Below are positions 37,201 to 49,749 of a stretch of 64,000 nucleotides of DNA, in pieces (within the stretch, counting starts at the first letter, position 1; each line of letters begins with the position of its first letter). A program made the position numbers and the translations under genes. Source of the stretch: Erythroxylum novogranatense (taxonomy: Eukaryota > Streptophyta > Magnoliopsida > Malpighiales > Erythroxylaceae); NCBI GenBank assembly GCA_029891385.1, contig CM057224.1:30955005-31019004 (forward strand), written 5' to 3'. The notes beneath the pieces are model-generated. The model ran no database searches. It saw nothing but the letters and a program-made list of their open reading frames with translations, and was not told where the DNA came from.

Positions 37201-38349
37201 CTACTACCATAAGCATCCCAATTGAACACAAAATCAGTCCTTAAACCATTCCTACACTCACTTAGACCTATAGTCAAAATTTTGCAGTATGAAACTCTTA
37301 ATTTTTATACAAGCTTAGTCATCAATATTCAATCCAAAATCAAGCTAAAACCAATCTAAACCATGTTCATTCACTTACCCTCACACAACATACATTTATA
37401 CCCAAATAATCAAGCCATAGGTTTCATGAAATTCATGCATCATAAATCATGATTAATGACCAATACATACCAATAAATGCATCTAACAACCAATTTATTC
37501 ATTAAATGCATAACTGAAAGCTTAAAACATAGTCTTACCTCACTAAGTTTCCAATCCTTCAATCCTTCACTAATCACAACTTCCAAACTCTCATATAACA
37601 CCCACGACATCATCACTCCAAGGAAGCAAGGTTATGCTATTTAGGTGAGTTAATAGAAAAGAGAGCAAAATGGAAGGAGGAGGAGATAAGCAATTGTAGC
37701 TAGAAACTTGAAACAAAATTCCATGGAGAGAAGAAAGGGTGAAGCTTCGGATGGGAGAGAATAGAGCAAGTAAAATGAGTGTTTTTCCCCTTCTTTCACA
37801 TGAAGTAGCCGAATGGAGGATAAGAACAAATGGTGGAGGCATTAAATGGTGTAGGACAAGTGTAAAGTAAAAAAAAAAGACAAATTAGGCTAAAAACAAA
37901 TTAGTAAATAGGAACCCTAATGCAATTTGACCCATTCTAGTCCAATGGCCCTAATTTCAATCCCAAAATAATATACCTAATATTACAGTGCCATTGGATA
38001 GAAATTTTCGCTATAAAAAATTAACAGGTTCGTCGCTTGGCAATTTTTTTCCGGTCCGGAAATTTTCTCCGAAAAATTTCAGAAAAAATTCTAAAAATCT
38101 CTTAAAATATAAAACACTCAATGGCGCACTCAGAATAATTTTTCAAACACAAGAACCACGTTAATCACAATAAATCTCCATTAGGCACAAAAACCGGAAA
38201 TGTCATGTATGCATGTACAGTTATTTCATGTGCACAAAATTCACTACTCACCAATACCAGTATGCATAAAAATGTCAAATCAGTCCTAATCACTCTTATC
38301 CTTTGCTAAATTACGATTTTACCCTTCCCGTCGGGGGTGGGATGTTACA
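34248..38349 (-). mobile_element. LTR of the outer LARD-like element (its 5' LTR)
   Basis: This 4,102-bp repeat (TGTAGCACCCC...GATGTTACA) pairs with 1477-5603. It carries the shared block (35842-35890), the GTCGAC hairpins (about 35914-36004) and a module array with spacings 181, 180, 186 and 205. It is followed by CTCTT at 38350-38354. Confidence 0.95.
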
Positions 38350-38354
38350 CTCTT

Positions 38355-39105
38355 GACTTTCCACGAGACTCATAACCACTAAGGCTTTAGCTGCCTCCTA
38401 AGGCTGAGAAGAGTGATTAAATCAATGCAAGTAGTTCTTTGCATTGTGTTTGAGCTTTTTATAGATTTGACAATGAATATTGTTATCTTTAGCTTAGGGG
38501 GAAGAAGGAGAATTTGTATAGTGAGGATAAGCACCTAGTAGACCGTTAAAGTGATTATTTTGAAAGTCAATCTGAGTAAAACCATGACCTTCAGAACTAA
38601 AGTTCTTATTATTCTGATTTTGATTGTTTTATTTATGAAAAATTTTACCCGTACTCTGTCTTTAAAACCGTTGACTCAAAGGTCATATTTTTGTTTATGA
38701 GTTATGTCCCACAAGAGTTGTACATACCTATCATAGTTTCATGGCCTTGTAATAGTGGAACAATTTTAGAGTATGATGAAATTGGGGGTTTAAGATTACA
38801 AATGACTTATACCAAGCCCTAATCCTCATAGAAAAGTGAACAACTTTTGTTGATAATTAACTGGTTTACTTGTAGTAGCTAGATCATCACAAATACTTTC
38901 AAAATTTTGGATGTATTCAATCTTACCTAAAGCATCATTTGAATAAAAATGGAACTTCTAAAGTAAAAACAATTGTCTCTCTTGAGATTCTTAAGCACAT
39001 TCATTTTTTAGATCCTTCCACACATCAATGGATGTTTTCGAGCAACAACACTAAGAATGTCAACTAACAATGTACTAGTGATCCATCCCTGTAGTTGATA
39101 AATGT
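38355..39105 (-). pseudogene. Ty1/copia gag fragment (right half of the split element)
   Basis: Translated minus-strand pieces match copia Gag: a W-I-T-S-T-L start, F-Y-S-N-D-A-L-G-K-I-E-Y and F-E-S-I-C-D-D-L-A. A decayed knuckle follows near 38424-38475 (C-Q-I-Y-K-K-L-K-H-N-A-K-N-Y) where two cysteines have become tyrosines. Gag would package the element RNA. The frame then runs to the 38350 junction and continues in the protease at 1476. Stops and frameshifts show it is long dead. The 5' end of gag is missing beyond about 39105. Confidence 0.85.
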
Positions 39106-39109
39106 TAAA

Positions 39110-40400
39110 CAAACTATATTTTTAATGCTATGTTTAATACAGTTTGCTTGTTTATTTGAGATTTCTTATTTTTTTATGGTACTTATTCTATTACTATTGT
39201 ATTTTTAGGTCTTATTTACCTTCATGGATAAAAGGAGAAGAATTAAAGCAAAATTGGGACAAAAATAAAATAATTGAAGTTATTTTGGTGGTTGCCATAT
39301 AAGTCTACATGGCCATGTGAGTGCCCACGTAAGTCTACACAATAGTATGGCTGCCCGTGTAGCTCTTAAGGACTATGTTTCTTTGTAATTATTAATGATT
39401 GAAGTAAGAATGAGGGACACGATTGTATGTACACTCAGCCATGTAAGTGACCATGTCTACTCCATAAACCATAAATTCAAGCTATAAATGGATAAAACAA
39501 AGAGAAAATGAGGGGAAGTCAAAAAGGGGGTTGTAAGAGCCTTAAAAGGCTTAAGAAAATATATATTAATGGCCTAGAATGAGAGAGAGAGAATAATAAG
39601 AAAAGAAACATATATTGGGTGAATTTTGATCAATGTAAAATGGATTTAATAAAGATTAAAAGGGGTTTCATCATGGTTCTTTTAGTTTTATGTTTTTCCT
39701 TTAGTCTTGATGTTATGATAATGAGCTAAACTTTTGTTGGTACCTAGATTACATGAACTGTGAGATAGAACTTGTAGTGATTTTATTTTAACTTAATTCA
39801 TTCTATAGTTTTATTGAGATTCAATTATGCGTTCTTAATTATTCTTGAATTAATATTACTATCATATTATTTCATCTATGATTTCATTCAATTGAGATTG
39901 AGAAAATATTTTGTAGAATAGATCTACCATAACTGAAAGCAGTTGCATGCAAAATTAGAGATAGGTCGAAATAAATCCTTTAGATTAGGGTCAAACCTAA
40001 AAGTAAAATTCACGAATTGATTAAGCAATTTTAGGGGTTGAACTAGATAGAAAATTTAATTAATCAACTAAGGATTAGCTGCTAATAGTCTTAAGAAAGA
40101 TATTAATATAATATAAGAATTTTCATGGTTCAATAAACAAAAGATTTAATTAATTAGTGAAATCATGATTACACGAGAAGTCCTAAAGGGAATCGAAATT
40201 CAGTTACCAATATTTTCCTTAATTATTTCTTTGTTTAATCTTCATTCTAGTTATTTAATTGTGTTGATCTATTTTACTTTATCGTTTTAATTTTTCATAT
40301 GACTTTTTTCTTAAAAATCATGATTTATTAGGCTAGATGATAGAAAGACAGTAAGTATTGCTGAAATCTCAATAGACCTTGAATTCTAAATTAAGTTCCT
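39110..40400 (+). mobile_element. LTR-like fragment of a gypsy element (plus orientation)
   Basis: Non-coding AT-rich sequence with CATGTGAGTGCCC / GGCTGCCCGTGTAG repeats (about 39310-39370), like the ACGGCCGTGTG-type repeats common in plant gypsy LTRs, decayed by C-to-T changes. I found no clean TG/CA ends or target duplication, so limits and class are uncertain. Confidence 0.4.
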
Positions 40401-40439
40401 GCAGTGTTAAACCAAAAGTAATTTGTATGGTTTTGCCAC

Positions 40440-41000
40440 CCAGTATTGTATGAGTTTGAATAAGGATTGTTTCCTCCCATATCATATTGTACTCCCATGA
40501 AGTTGGACTACTACACGATGTTGTTTTCCACTAGGAAGCAATCAGTTGTGACATGGCTCTTTTGTCTGTATAGTTCGCATCCGTGTTGAGTTGCTTGAGT
40601 GAAGAGAAAAAGGTGGTTGTTAGGCTGTTTAATTGCTTGGTTAGGTTGGTGATCTTAGCTTGCAATGCTGTCACTGAATCTATAATAATCATTTCTTCTG
40701 GATCTTGGAAGGTTGACTACAGTCTACTTCGTTCAAATATCCAAAGATAACTATTGTTTGCCATCTTTTCTAACAGATTGTGTGTCACTTGCACTAATGG
40801 TCATTTAAGTCATTGATGATTGGCATTGAACCCTGCCCTCACGAAGTCCATAAGGGTCCTTTGCTACTCTCTATGTTTTAATTCCTCTGCCATCTTTCTT
40901 TTTGTTGCTTCTTAGTGTTTACTGCTTCGGATTTCTCATTCTTACTTTGGGATGTCTAGAGTTGTTATTTCTTCGACTTCTTTTAAAAAATTTATTTATT
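40440..41000 (-). pseudogene. Athila-type gag fragment
   Basis: Minus-strand pieces match the C-terminal part of Athila/Tat-group Gag: N-L-L-E-K-M-A-N-N-S-Y, F-E-R-S-R, then a coiled-coil-like stretch V-T-A-L-Q-A-K-I-T-N-L. An earlier piece, R-T-L-M-D-F-V, matches the N-terminal side, so the capsid middle is deleted. It sits directly downstream of the primer site at 41089-41106. Confidence 0.65.
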
Positions 41001-41088
41001 TATTATTTTTGTTCAGGTATATATACTCACACAATAAAAGTATTAAATCCTTAAATCAAAGGAATTCAAATTGTTGAGATGTTAATAA

Positions 41089-41106
41089 TCCCTGATAACA
41101 ATGCCA
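41089..41106 (-). other. Decayed Athila primer binding site (tRNA-Asp type)
   Basis: The minus strand reads TGGCATTGTTATCAGGGA. The usual Athila site is complementary to tRNA-Asp; from memory of its consensus, all six differences are C-to-T or G-to-A. Confidence 0.6.
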
Positions 41107-41112
41107 AAAACT

Positions 41113-42341
41113 TGATGAGTAAGTTTTATATAATAATAAAACTCTCAATACTGCAAGTATACAGTATCTTGTACCATCAAAAGATATCACTTCCACGAGG
41201 ACTATAGACACATATCAACTTTAATAAGAACTTTGTTTAACGTACTAAGAATTGATTTGAATTAAAATAAGTAACTGAAAGTAAAACAACTGACAAAATA
41301 AGTAAATAATAGATAAGTGAGCTACAAATGAAATTGATATTGATCAAAGTTGAAGACTTAGGAAGTATTCTGTCTTTATTTTGTTTCCCTCAATCTTGTT
41401 GATTCAATTTATGTTTGATCTAAGATATCTTAAAGTTTTGATTACTTTCTCTTAAGATCTAACCAAGTAACCCTAATTGAATTCAATCTAAAGCAATCCT
41501 ATAGATAATTAATTTCACAATTAAGATTTCTCTGCAATTGATCATTCATATAATAATTGTAGGTCTAATAAGTTGTCAACTCTCGTTGCACACCTTAATA
41601 TTAATTACTTTGATTCACTCTCTCGATTTATTATCAAGTATATGCACGACAATTATCACAGGCATTCAACAATGTATTGAATTTTAATAATAAATAAGGT
41701 TCACAAATAATTGAAGAACAATCCCCATAATCATGCTAAATATCTTAGAAATCCAAATAAACATTCAAGATAGAAAAGAATTAAAGGGAAAAGAAAGAAA
41801 AACTAGTTTATGCCTTGATCTAGAAATTTGGAATTTCTTTGAAGCTCTTTTTGATGTCTCCTCTTGATCTTCTTTGATGTAATGGTTGTTGTCTCTTTTT
41901 GGTATTTTTTATGTTCTTTGTATAGCGCATTAAGGTTCTAGAGTTGTGTCTAAGATTTCCTCACTTTGTTTGATTCCAAAAATAGCCCTAAACCCTAAAA
42001 ACACGAAAAAAATCACGCATAAAAAAGATTCTTTTACAATTATGACTTGGAGTCACAATCGTGCCTCACTTGATTCAGCCTCTTCATCACCATTGTTGCT
42101 CAATGTCACAATCATGACATCCTTCATGCTTCTAACATCTTCTTCATTATTTAATTTCCCGATTTTCAACATTTACAAACACATCAAACACTTTAAGAAG
42201 CATAATAAGATCCAATCTTTGCTCTAAACCAAACAAATACTCATAATACATACTAAAATTAACAATAACACAATTATAAGCATGTATACATGATAATCAT
42301 CTAAAAATACTTTAAAATACACTTAAACTCCTATACAAACA
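41113..42341 (-). mobile_element. LTR of the Athila-like relic
   Basis: About 1.23 kb between the primer site and the broken copia frame. On the minus strand it starts TGTTTGTATAGG and ends CTCATCA. No second copy was found, so the borders rest on the TG/CA ends and the neighbouring primer site. Confidence 0.55.
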
Positions 42342-42359
42342 TAATATAATCTCAACCTA

Positions 42360-43540
42360 TGAAATAGTAAATTGCTCAACAATTAAAATATCATTTAGGT
42401 AAAGAGATTTAGGGTGTGTGGAAAGTATTAGTTTACCATAAGAGCTAATGGAAAGAGTGTTACTATTTCCAACTAGTACTTAGATTTTACCCTTCATACA
42501 ATTCAACTAGTTCAATAAGTTGTATGCCCAGTATCATGTGAGTAAAAGGCAGCAGTGTTTGGCAGCCATTCAGAGATATTGCTTGAGATTAATTGATAGG
42601 TATTTGGTTTTTGTTGTAGGTTTAAAGCTGACAATGTTGTATGAATATTATTAGGGTTAGGACCATAGGATGCGTGTTTTGTGACTCACAATACCTAAAT
42701 AAAAAACGCGTAACAATATGTCCCCATTTATAACAAATTTGGCATTTGGGTGGTTTGGTCAAGAGTTATGTGGACTGGGTTGACAAGGCATTGGGCTGGC
42801 ATTATAAGGGGTTTGGTTGTTAAAAGAGGGTGGGCTAGTTTGTGGCTGGCCCACAAGTTTTAGGATGTGACCCTGGATTTAAGGGAAAAGAAATTTGGGC
42901 TTTTGGTACCCTCTGAAGCTTTAGGTATGACTAACACGACGATGGCTACTGCCACTTTGTCTTCCGCCATTGTTCATCGTTGCTGTAAAGGCTGTCTCTG
43001 ATGCAAGTTCGTCTGTTGTATGATAAGACTAACAGATATTGTTTATGAAGCAAAAGCTTTGCTCGCAGATCCGAGAATGACAGTGGCTCCTCTCGATTTT
43101 CAATGGCTGTGAATTTTTTTTTCAATAGTTTGAGGAAAGGTCATTTGATGCAAAGAGTACCAAATCTTCGTCAAAAATTGGATCTCCAATTACAACGAGG
43201 TCATTGGCGATAGAGGATATAGTGGTGAGATAATCTGTGATAGATGAACCAGCCTTCCTTGTTGTGTGTAGTTGACGTCGGAGAAAAGCTCTACGGGTAG
43301 TGGTCTGTTGCATAAAATGGTCTTCAAGCTTGGTCCAGAGGGCTCGAGAAGTGGAGCATCCAAGAGCCAAGGGTGTAACAGAAAGGGAAAGAGAAGCCGT
43401 CGGACAGAAATACAAGAGAGATCACGTTTTTGCCATTGAAGAAATTCAGATGAGGAATAATCGGAGGTCGATGGGCTAGGTTTAGGACGTAAAATATTAC
43501 CATCAACGTAACCCGAGCGATCACATGTAATTAGAACCGA
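42360..43540 (-). pseudogene. Second Ty1/copia relic: gag and start of protease
   Basis: Gag pieces at 43122-43524 show L-G-S then A-L-W-T-K-L-E, Q-L-H-T-T-R and I-A-N-D-L, typical of copia Gag (UBN2 type). The knuckle at about 42710-42760 reads C-Q-I-C-Y-K-W-G-H and lacks its last Cys. Near 42400-42470 a tract with V-G-N-S-N-T-L-S-I resembles the protease core. Frameshifts and stops are frequent. The Athila-like LTR cuts it at 42341. Confidence 0.75.
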
Positions 43541-43760
43541 TTGTACCTGCTTTTTCCAAATATTCTATACTTTTGTCATTGGATATTTGATATGTTATCA
43601 CTTCTAAATGCCCTTAAGTTCAGCATCAACAAATTTTTTAATTAAACATAAAAATTAAAATAGAAATAGAAATAGAAAAAAAAGCAAACTCTTAATTATT
43701 CAATAAATCTTAAGAAATCTTTACTATAAGTCTCCATATATGGTAATATTTTATGTAGGT

Positions 43761-44449
43761 CCTTGTTTGGATGACTTGTATCAATAGAATTTTTGTCAGT
43801 AAAGCTTTTCTGAGAAATTTTTCTAAGAAGCTAATTGACTGTTTGACTGTCATTTAAAAAAGAGCTTTTTTGAAGAACTTCATACAATAGAATATTTGGT
43901 AACATAAAAATAAAAAGTACTTTTATTTTAATTATATTTTATTTTGTAATAAAATTATTTATGTATATAAATATTATTTAAAATATATTAAACAATATGC
44001 AAAGCACAATATATTAATGATTATATAATTTTAAACCATATGAAACATAAATGAAAAATATATCTAACCAAATCTTTTATATGGATTATAACATAATTAA
44101 AACTAATATAAAAATAAATATTAAAACATAAAAAGTCAAATAATATTATATAAATCTCAAAATAAACATGAAGATGTATTTGTGGGTATTGTGAGAATTA
44201 TGTATAAAATATAAGGATAAAAGAGACTAAAAAATAAGTTCATTAATTGATTTGAAAAGTCTACTTGAAAAAGAGCTTTTTTGAGAAGCTCCAAAATTGA
44301 GCTTCTTAAAAAGCTATATTTTAGCTATCAAAAAAGCAAATATCTACTAAAAAGGTGTATTTTTATTTTACAATCAAATACTCATTTTTTAAAAAAAAAT
44401 TTGCGATAAAAAAGTATTTATTCACCCTCGAAAAGCTCAACCAAATAGG
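43761..44449 (-). mobile_element. MITE derived from the adjacent PIF/Harbinger element
   Basis: This 689-bp element has terminal inverted repeats CCTTGTTTGG / CCAAATAGG. Its left half matches PIF sequence at 44456-44574 plus 46686-46960 (shared AACAATATGCAAAGCACAATA). Its right ~200 bp match 51280-51470 (GAGCTTCTTAAAAAGCT-like tracts). It is the parent with its genes deleted. Confidence 0.75.
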
Positions 44450-44455
44450 CACGTG
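44450..44455. other. CACGTG junction between MITE and PIF element
   Basis: The inverted repeats of the two elements face each other across CACGTG, making the near-palindrome CCAAATAGG-CACGTG-CCTGTTTGG. Confidence 0.8.
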
Positions 44456-44574
44456 CCTGTTTGGATAAGCTTATATTAGTAGAGCTTTTGTTAGTAGAAC
44501 TTTTTAAAGAAACTAGTTGATTGTTTGACTGTCAATTAAAAAACAACTTTTTTGAAAAAGCTTCATAAAGTAGA

Positions 44575-46680
44575 TGTTGAAATTATGTAAATATAGTGCC
44601 CTAGAAAGCAAATGCATTTATATGTAACTTAATTTTTTTTAGTTACAGTTTTGTAATGAAAATATTTATTATTAATAAAACAAAATAGTTTGGTTTTTAT
44701 GAGCATTATATATCTAGTCAAAAGATACAGAGATTCTTTTGTAAGTAATATACATATACATAAAGATGTATGAGAAACATGCATATTATTATAATCTAAA
44801 TTAATTGATTCACAGTTGAATAATCAAGTTGGTCGCTTGATTATGGTTTAGACTGTAATGTTATGATTTATCTCCATGTAAGTAAATGAATTTACTTCAA
44901 GGGAATGATGAGTTTTATATCATGAAAATAGTCGACTATCGATAATGGTACTATTAAATGAATCTAGAATCAAGTATGTTTTACAGAATAAAGTAGGACA
45001 TTACTTTAATCTTAAAACATACATTTGAGCATTTGCTTATTATGGACCATAATCTTGATGAGTGGCGAATTCATATATGTTTCATTATAATTCTTGATAT
45101 GATCATAATTAATTTTTACAAAGTATCAATCTAGTGTATACATGTTGGAATTATTAATTGAAACATGTATCAGAGAACATTCACTTAAATAAAGAGTTTA
45201 TAGTGATTAGATATTTTATGGAGATTGGTGATTAAACTGGCGCTAGGAGTTTGATAGATTAGCTACTTATCAAATCTTAACACCAAGATGATATCTTGTG
45301 TGTTAATTACCATATAGAGTAAAATGAGAGATCTAGAAGTAAATACCAATATAAGGGCAAAACGGTAATTTTACCTTTTATAGTGCGGATAACTATAATA
45401 AGGTTCATAATAGGATTTGCAATTGGACATCTTATTTGAAAAATGTGTTATCATAATATTTAATAATTCAAGAGTTCAACTAATTATCTTTAATGGAACG
45501 ACATTTAATTAATGAGCTAGAATTAATTATAATGAGATTAAATTAATTATAGGCTTATTAGAGCTTGAATTATCTAAGTCCAATAAGATTCTCCACTTAC
45601 CTTTAAGGAAGGTTATCAAGCTAAGTAAGAAATATAAATAGAGGTTTTAAAGCCCATGATAGAATGTTGGACTTGCATTAATTAATGGTTAATTAGAAGC
45701 CCAAATGAACATTTAGAAATGAGTTAGACTTTGGTTTAATTTAAATAATTAGATTAATCATATTATTTTTTAAGAAATGAAGTGTATTATCATTTTTAAT
45801 GGATGAATGTGCAACTGTACATTTAACATTGAATTGCTAAATAAAGATGGTATTTATCATGCTATATCATCATTAAATGAAGTTATAATCTTACCATTAA
45901 ATGGTTTAATGGTTTTCTTTTAATGATGGCATGTAATGTAACCTTTTTAGTATTCATTTGATTAAACATGAAAAATGTGTATTGGATGGATCATCTTCCA
46001 TCTTTCATAACTAAAAAACTGAAATTGACATGTCATATTAGGTCATTCGTCTTTTCATATAGTCATCTTAAAACAAATAAGAAGTGCCTCATTTAATAGC
46101 TTCCTTATGTTTGATTAAAGAAAAATATGATGCATTGGATGCTCTCCCTTTCTTTCTTTTCATGCATAACCGAAATTGAGGTGTGTAAGAAAGGGTTCTT
46201 ATATTGTTTTGACCAACTCCCTCATCTCACCTATGCATGGCCGAAACCTAGAATGAGAAGTGTCTCATTGTTTCCTTATTTCTTCTAAGAAAATTCTCCT
46301 CCAAACATTTCTTCTATTTTCCCACCAAAGGATCTTATTAACCAAGTTGTCCAAGAAGAATAAGTGGTAGATCAAATTAGTTGAGGGTATAATAACAAGG
46401 AGAGGATAGATTGACAAAGGAAAGGATTCAAAAGCAAGGCTAAAGCTAGGGTTGGATACAAGAAGAAGGAGAGGATAGCACAATGAGGAGTTAAAGCTGT
46501 AGCGAAGGAGTCGGTAATAATCTTTATCTTGTTTATGTTTATTATTATCCTTATACCATATCATGTATGGATTGATATGATGATTTGGATATATTGCTTC
46601 CGTTGCAACTTAGATTTTTAAAAAGTTTTGAAATCTACTGTTTCTCCAAATATATCATACTTTCTTTTTCCGATCCAATA
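44575..46680. mobile_element. Solo LTR, 2.1 kb, inside the PIF element
   Basis: It is flanked by GTAGA (44570-44574 and 46681-46685), and the MITE shows the matching uninterrupted sequence. It starts TGTTGAAATTATG and ends GATCCAATA, probably CCAACA with a final C-to-T change. AT-rich, no genes; the frame at 46265-46564 looks incidental. Confidence 0.8.
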
Positions 46681-47013
46681 GTAGACTGTTTGACAACATA
46701 AAAATAAAAATACTTTTATTAATTTTAACTATATTTTATTTTTAATAAAATTATTTATTCATATAAATAATATTTAAAGTATATTTAACAATATGCAAAG
46801 CACAATATATTATGTTTACATCGATAACCATCTTGTAGGAAATTTTAAATAATCATCTTGTAGGAAATGATTTAAAGAGATGTCTCATTTTTTGTAGGAA
46901 ATAAAACTAATATGAAAATAAATATTAAAACATATAAAAGCTAAATAATATTATAATCCCAAAATAAATATTCAAGTTGAGTAAAGAGTTAAATACATAA
47001 TAAATTATGCATT

Positions 47014-48292
47014 TTATTGTAATACAAGAAGATTTGCATTATGTTCCCTATCATCATTCATCTCGTTATTTTGTGGCTCGTCTAAATGATTCTCTTCAAC
47101 GTCTTCATTTTCATTGATTTCTTCATTTGTAGGAAGTAATTCATCATCTTCATCACAGGGAAAAAACTCTTCATCCTTTTGAGCATTTAACTTTATAAAA
47201 TTATGAATGGTCATTGAAGCAATTACAATTTTAACTTGCTTTGGAAAAGGAAAACTGGACATTTGACGTAAAATTTTTCACCTATTTTTCCAAACACCAG
47301 TTCTTTCGATTGTGCATTTTAAAGAAGGATGTGCATGATTGAATATTTCTTTCTTTCCTCTTGGAAGACTAGCACATCGAAAATCAGGAAGATGATACCT
47401 CTCACTTTTGTATAGTACTTAATAACCTTGCATGTAAAGATATCTTACATCTACCAAATAATATTTTCCTACATTCCAAATAAAATAAATAAATAAAGAA
47501 GTACTGAATTATTAAGAATAAATAAAAAAGCATAAAGTTATTCGTCACAAACCTCTAGGTGGATGAGGGAAGTGTAATATATCATTACGCAAAGCGTTCA
47601 TAAAAATTCGAGCATCATGTGTTGTGCCTTCCCAACTAACCCAAGCAAAAGTGAAGCACATATTAAAATCACATACAACCATTACATTTTGCATAGGAAT
47701 GCCTTTTCTCCCAATATATTTTATTTGATTGGACCTTGGAACTACAACTAGTATATGTGTTCCATCAATTGCTTCAATGCAGTCTTTAAAATAAGGCCAA
47801 TACCTTCTATCATCTTTAATTTTGCTTGGAATTTCTCTAAAAGTTAGATTTTTTGGTTTTATGAAATTAATCGACGTACATGAAGCAACCTCTAATGCGA
47901 TTTCAAACCATCTAGAAATTGTTTCACCAGAATGTTGAAATCTTTCTTGAACCATTATATTGCAAAGTTCATGACCTAAAGTGATCAAAAGCATAGCTAC
48001 AACATCTTCTATTGTTACTTATGTACCTTTCTTTAATCCATATGACTCATTCAACAATTTACATAACACATCCTTCTTCATTTTAAATTGTTAATGACAT
48101 CTATCTCTCTGGTCATTAAGCATCTCCATTACAAACGTCCATCTAGTGTGAGGGGATGTTCTACATGATTTTTTAATATAATATTTAATATAATGGTCTA
48201 TGGTTAGTGCTACTCTAGTTTGAACCATATGCAAAATTTCTTCTTTAATCTCTTCATTAAATTCATGATCATTGTCAGAATCATTATCAAAA
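47014..48292 (-). pseudogene. PIF/Harbinger DDE transposase (ALP1-like), with stops
   Basis: The start at 48292 opens an acidic N-terminus. A stop near 48095 and another near 48028 break the frame before T-L-G-H-E-L. Then follow R-F-Q-H-S-G-E-T-I-S-R, the first catalytic Asp in A-I-D-G-T-H-I, the second in V-C-D-F-N, and W-E-G-T-T-H-D-A-R-I-F. A GT-AG intron (47552-47469, 84 nt) joins in frame to G-K-Y-Y-L-V-D-V. The catalytic Glu lies in C-T-I-E-R-T-G-V-W, where a Phe usual after E-R-T is lost. Further stops lie near 47435 and 47278. The end is rich in Asp/Glu. The DDE triad is intact but the gene cannot make the enzyme. Confidence 0.9.
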
Positions 48293-48547
48293 GATGACAT
48301 TTGTATCAAAATATATATATAAATAAATAATAAGCTTATTGTATAACAAGGTAATATAGCAATAATCATAAAACAATAATAATAAAATACAATTTAATTC
48401 ATTACAACAAAATTAACCAAATAGAAATTCAATACAACACTTTACAAGTAGCAAATTCCAATATAACACATTACAAGTAGTCCAACATTAGTAACTAAAT
48501 ACATGTCTAATTTATTACAAAAATCATAATCATTTGATTTTCTTAAG

Positions 48548-49470
48548 CTAATCGATTTGAAGATCAACATCCTTAAGCGCAACAAACATCTCTCTATTTT
48601 TCTTCTTCAAAAATAATTTGGTAGCTAACATAAACAGTTCACCTCCCTTTTCTATTTCATTTATACTTCGTAAGATGTCTATCACCTCAGAAATGCTACA
48701 ACTAGGTTCATCGTTTTTAGTAGAGCTTACTGAAGTTCTACTCTCTACTACATCACATATACGGTCCAAATGTTTATATAACCTTTCTGTTGCCCCTATT
48801 CTAGTATCATGTTTCTTTCTTCTTTTTTTTCCTTTCCTTTTGTAGAAGTTCCTAGAGTTGGAGTTGATGAACCAATCTCATTATTAATATTTTCAATTTC
48901 TTGATTGACAACAAAGTCTTCAAAAAAGTTATCATCAAGATTGGTATCAACTAGGCTTTCTCTAGACGACACATAAGCATCATTTGGTACAAAACTTGAA
49001 GAAGATGCCCAAATTCCTTCCCCTGCAACTACAACATCTTTAAATAAAATATTCAACTATTCAATATGTTTCAAACCTTTAGTTCGAAATTTGGCAACCT
49101 CGGGATTTTCCTACAATAATATTGTTTAAGTTATTAAACTATCAAGTAACATTAGACATTATAAATCTAAAACTTAAATGCTTACCTTCAATTTCTTTCC
49201 CACCACTCGTCACTTGTATCAATAGTTTGATTAGTAGGATCACATCCTAGTCCAGTTTCTTAGTAGGATCTCATCCTAGTCTAGTTTCCTTACCTACTAA
49301 ATTTGTCCAAAGCTGCAGATCCTTTTTTAATCCATCTCATTTATTCTTAAATTGTTTGTATTCATAATTCTTTTTAGTTTCATGAACAAATTTTGAAACT
49401 ATATTTTCCATCCAATCTTGTTAAAGTGACCATTTGGTCAATTTCCAGCTAATGTCTCTTCCACAAAAAA
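48548..49470 (-). pseudogene. PIF ORF1: Myb/SANT-like DNA-binding protein, broken
   Basis: Exon 1 (about 49470-49186) holds a decayed Myb/SANT-like domain (G-H-F-N-K-I-G-W, then D-E-W-W-E-R-K). A GT-AG intron of 75 nt (49185-49111) follows. Exon 2 (49110-48548) has P-E-V-A-K-F-R-T-K-G-L-K-H-I-E, a stop, a Ser/Glu-rich linker, a frameshift near 48790, and the C-terminal helix region with D-R-I-C-D-V-V-E-S-R and S-E-V-I-D-I-L-R-S-I. In this superfamily the ORF1 protein binds the ends and helps the transposase. A ~30-bp tandem duplication at 49232-49292 adds to the damage. Confidence 0.8.
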
Positions 49471-49749
49471 TTTGAAAATTTCAAAAGTTCTATCATTCCA
49501 CTCTGCTTTAACCCTTTTTTTAATTTATCCCTACCTAGAATATCTGAACTTGGTATTAACATTTTCTATTAACAACAAAACCCCCACTGCATATAACAAT
49601 GAATTTAGCAAGTATAAGAAAATATAAAAGCATGACCAAAATGACTTAGACAAAAGCATAGTAAGCATTAAATCTTTTGTGAACTCAGCATTAAAAGCAT
49701 ATGAAACTAGTATGCTAGCATATGAACAATTAAAGATAACCAACAATGG

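Noticed and set aside
41946..42227. 93-codon plus-strand frame
   Set aside because: It lies in the Athila-like LTR, antisense to the element, without any motif.
46265..46564. 99-codon minus-strand frame
   Set aside because: It lies inside the 2.1-kb solo LTR with no recognised domain.
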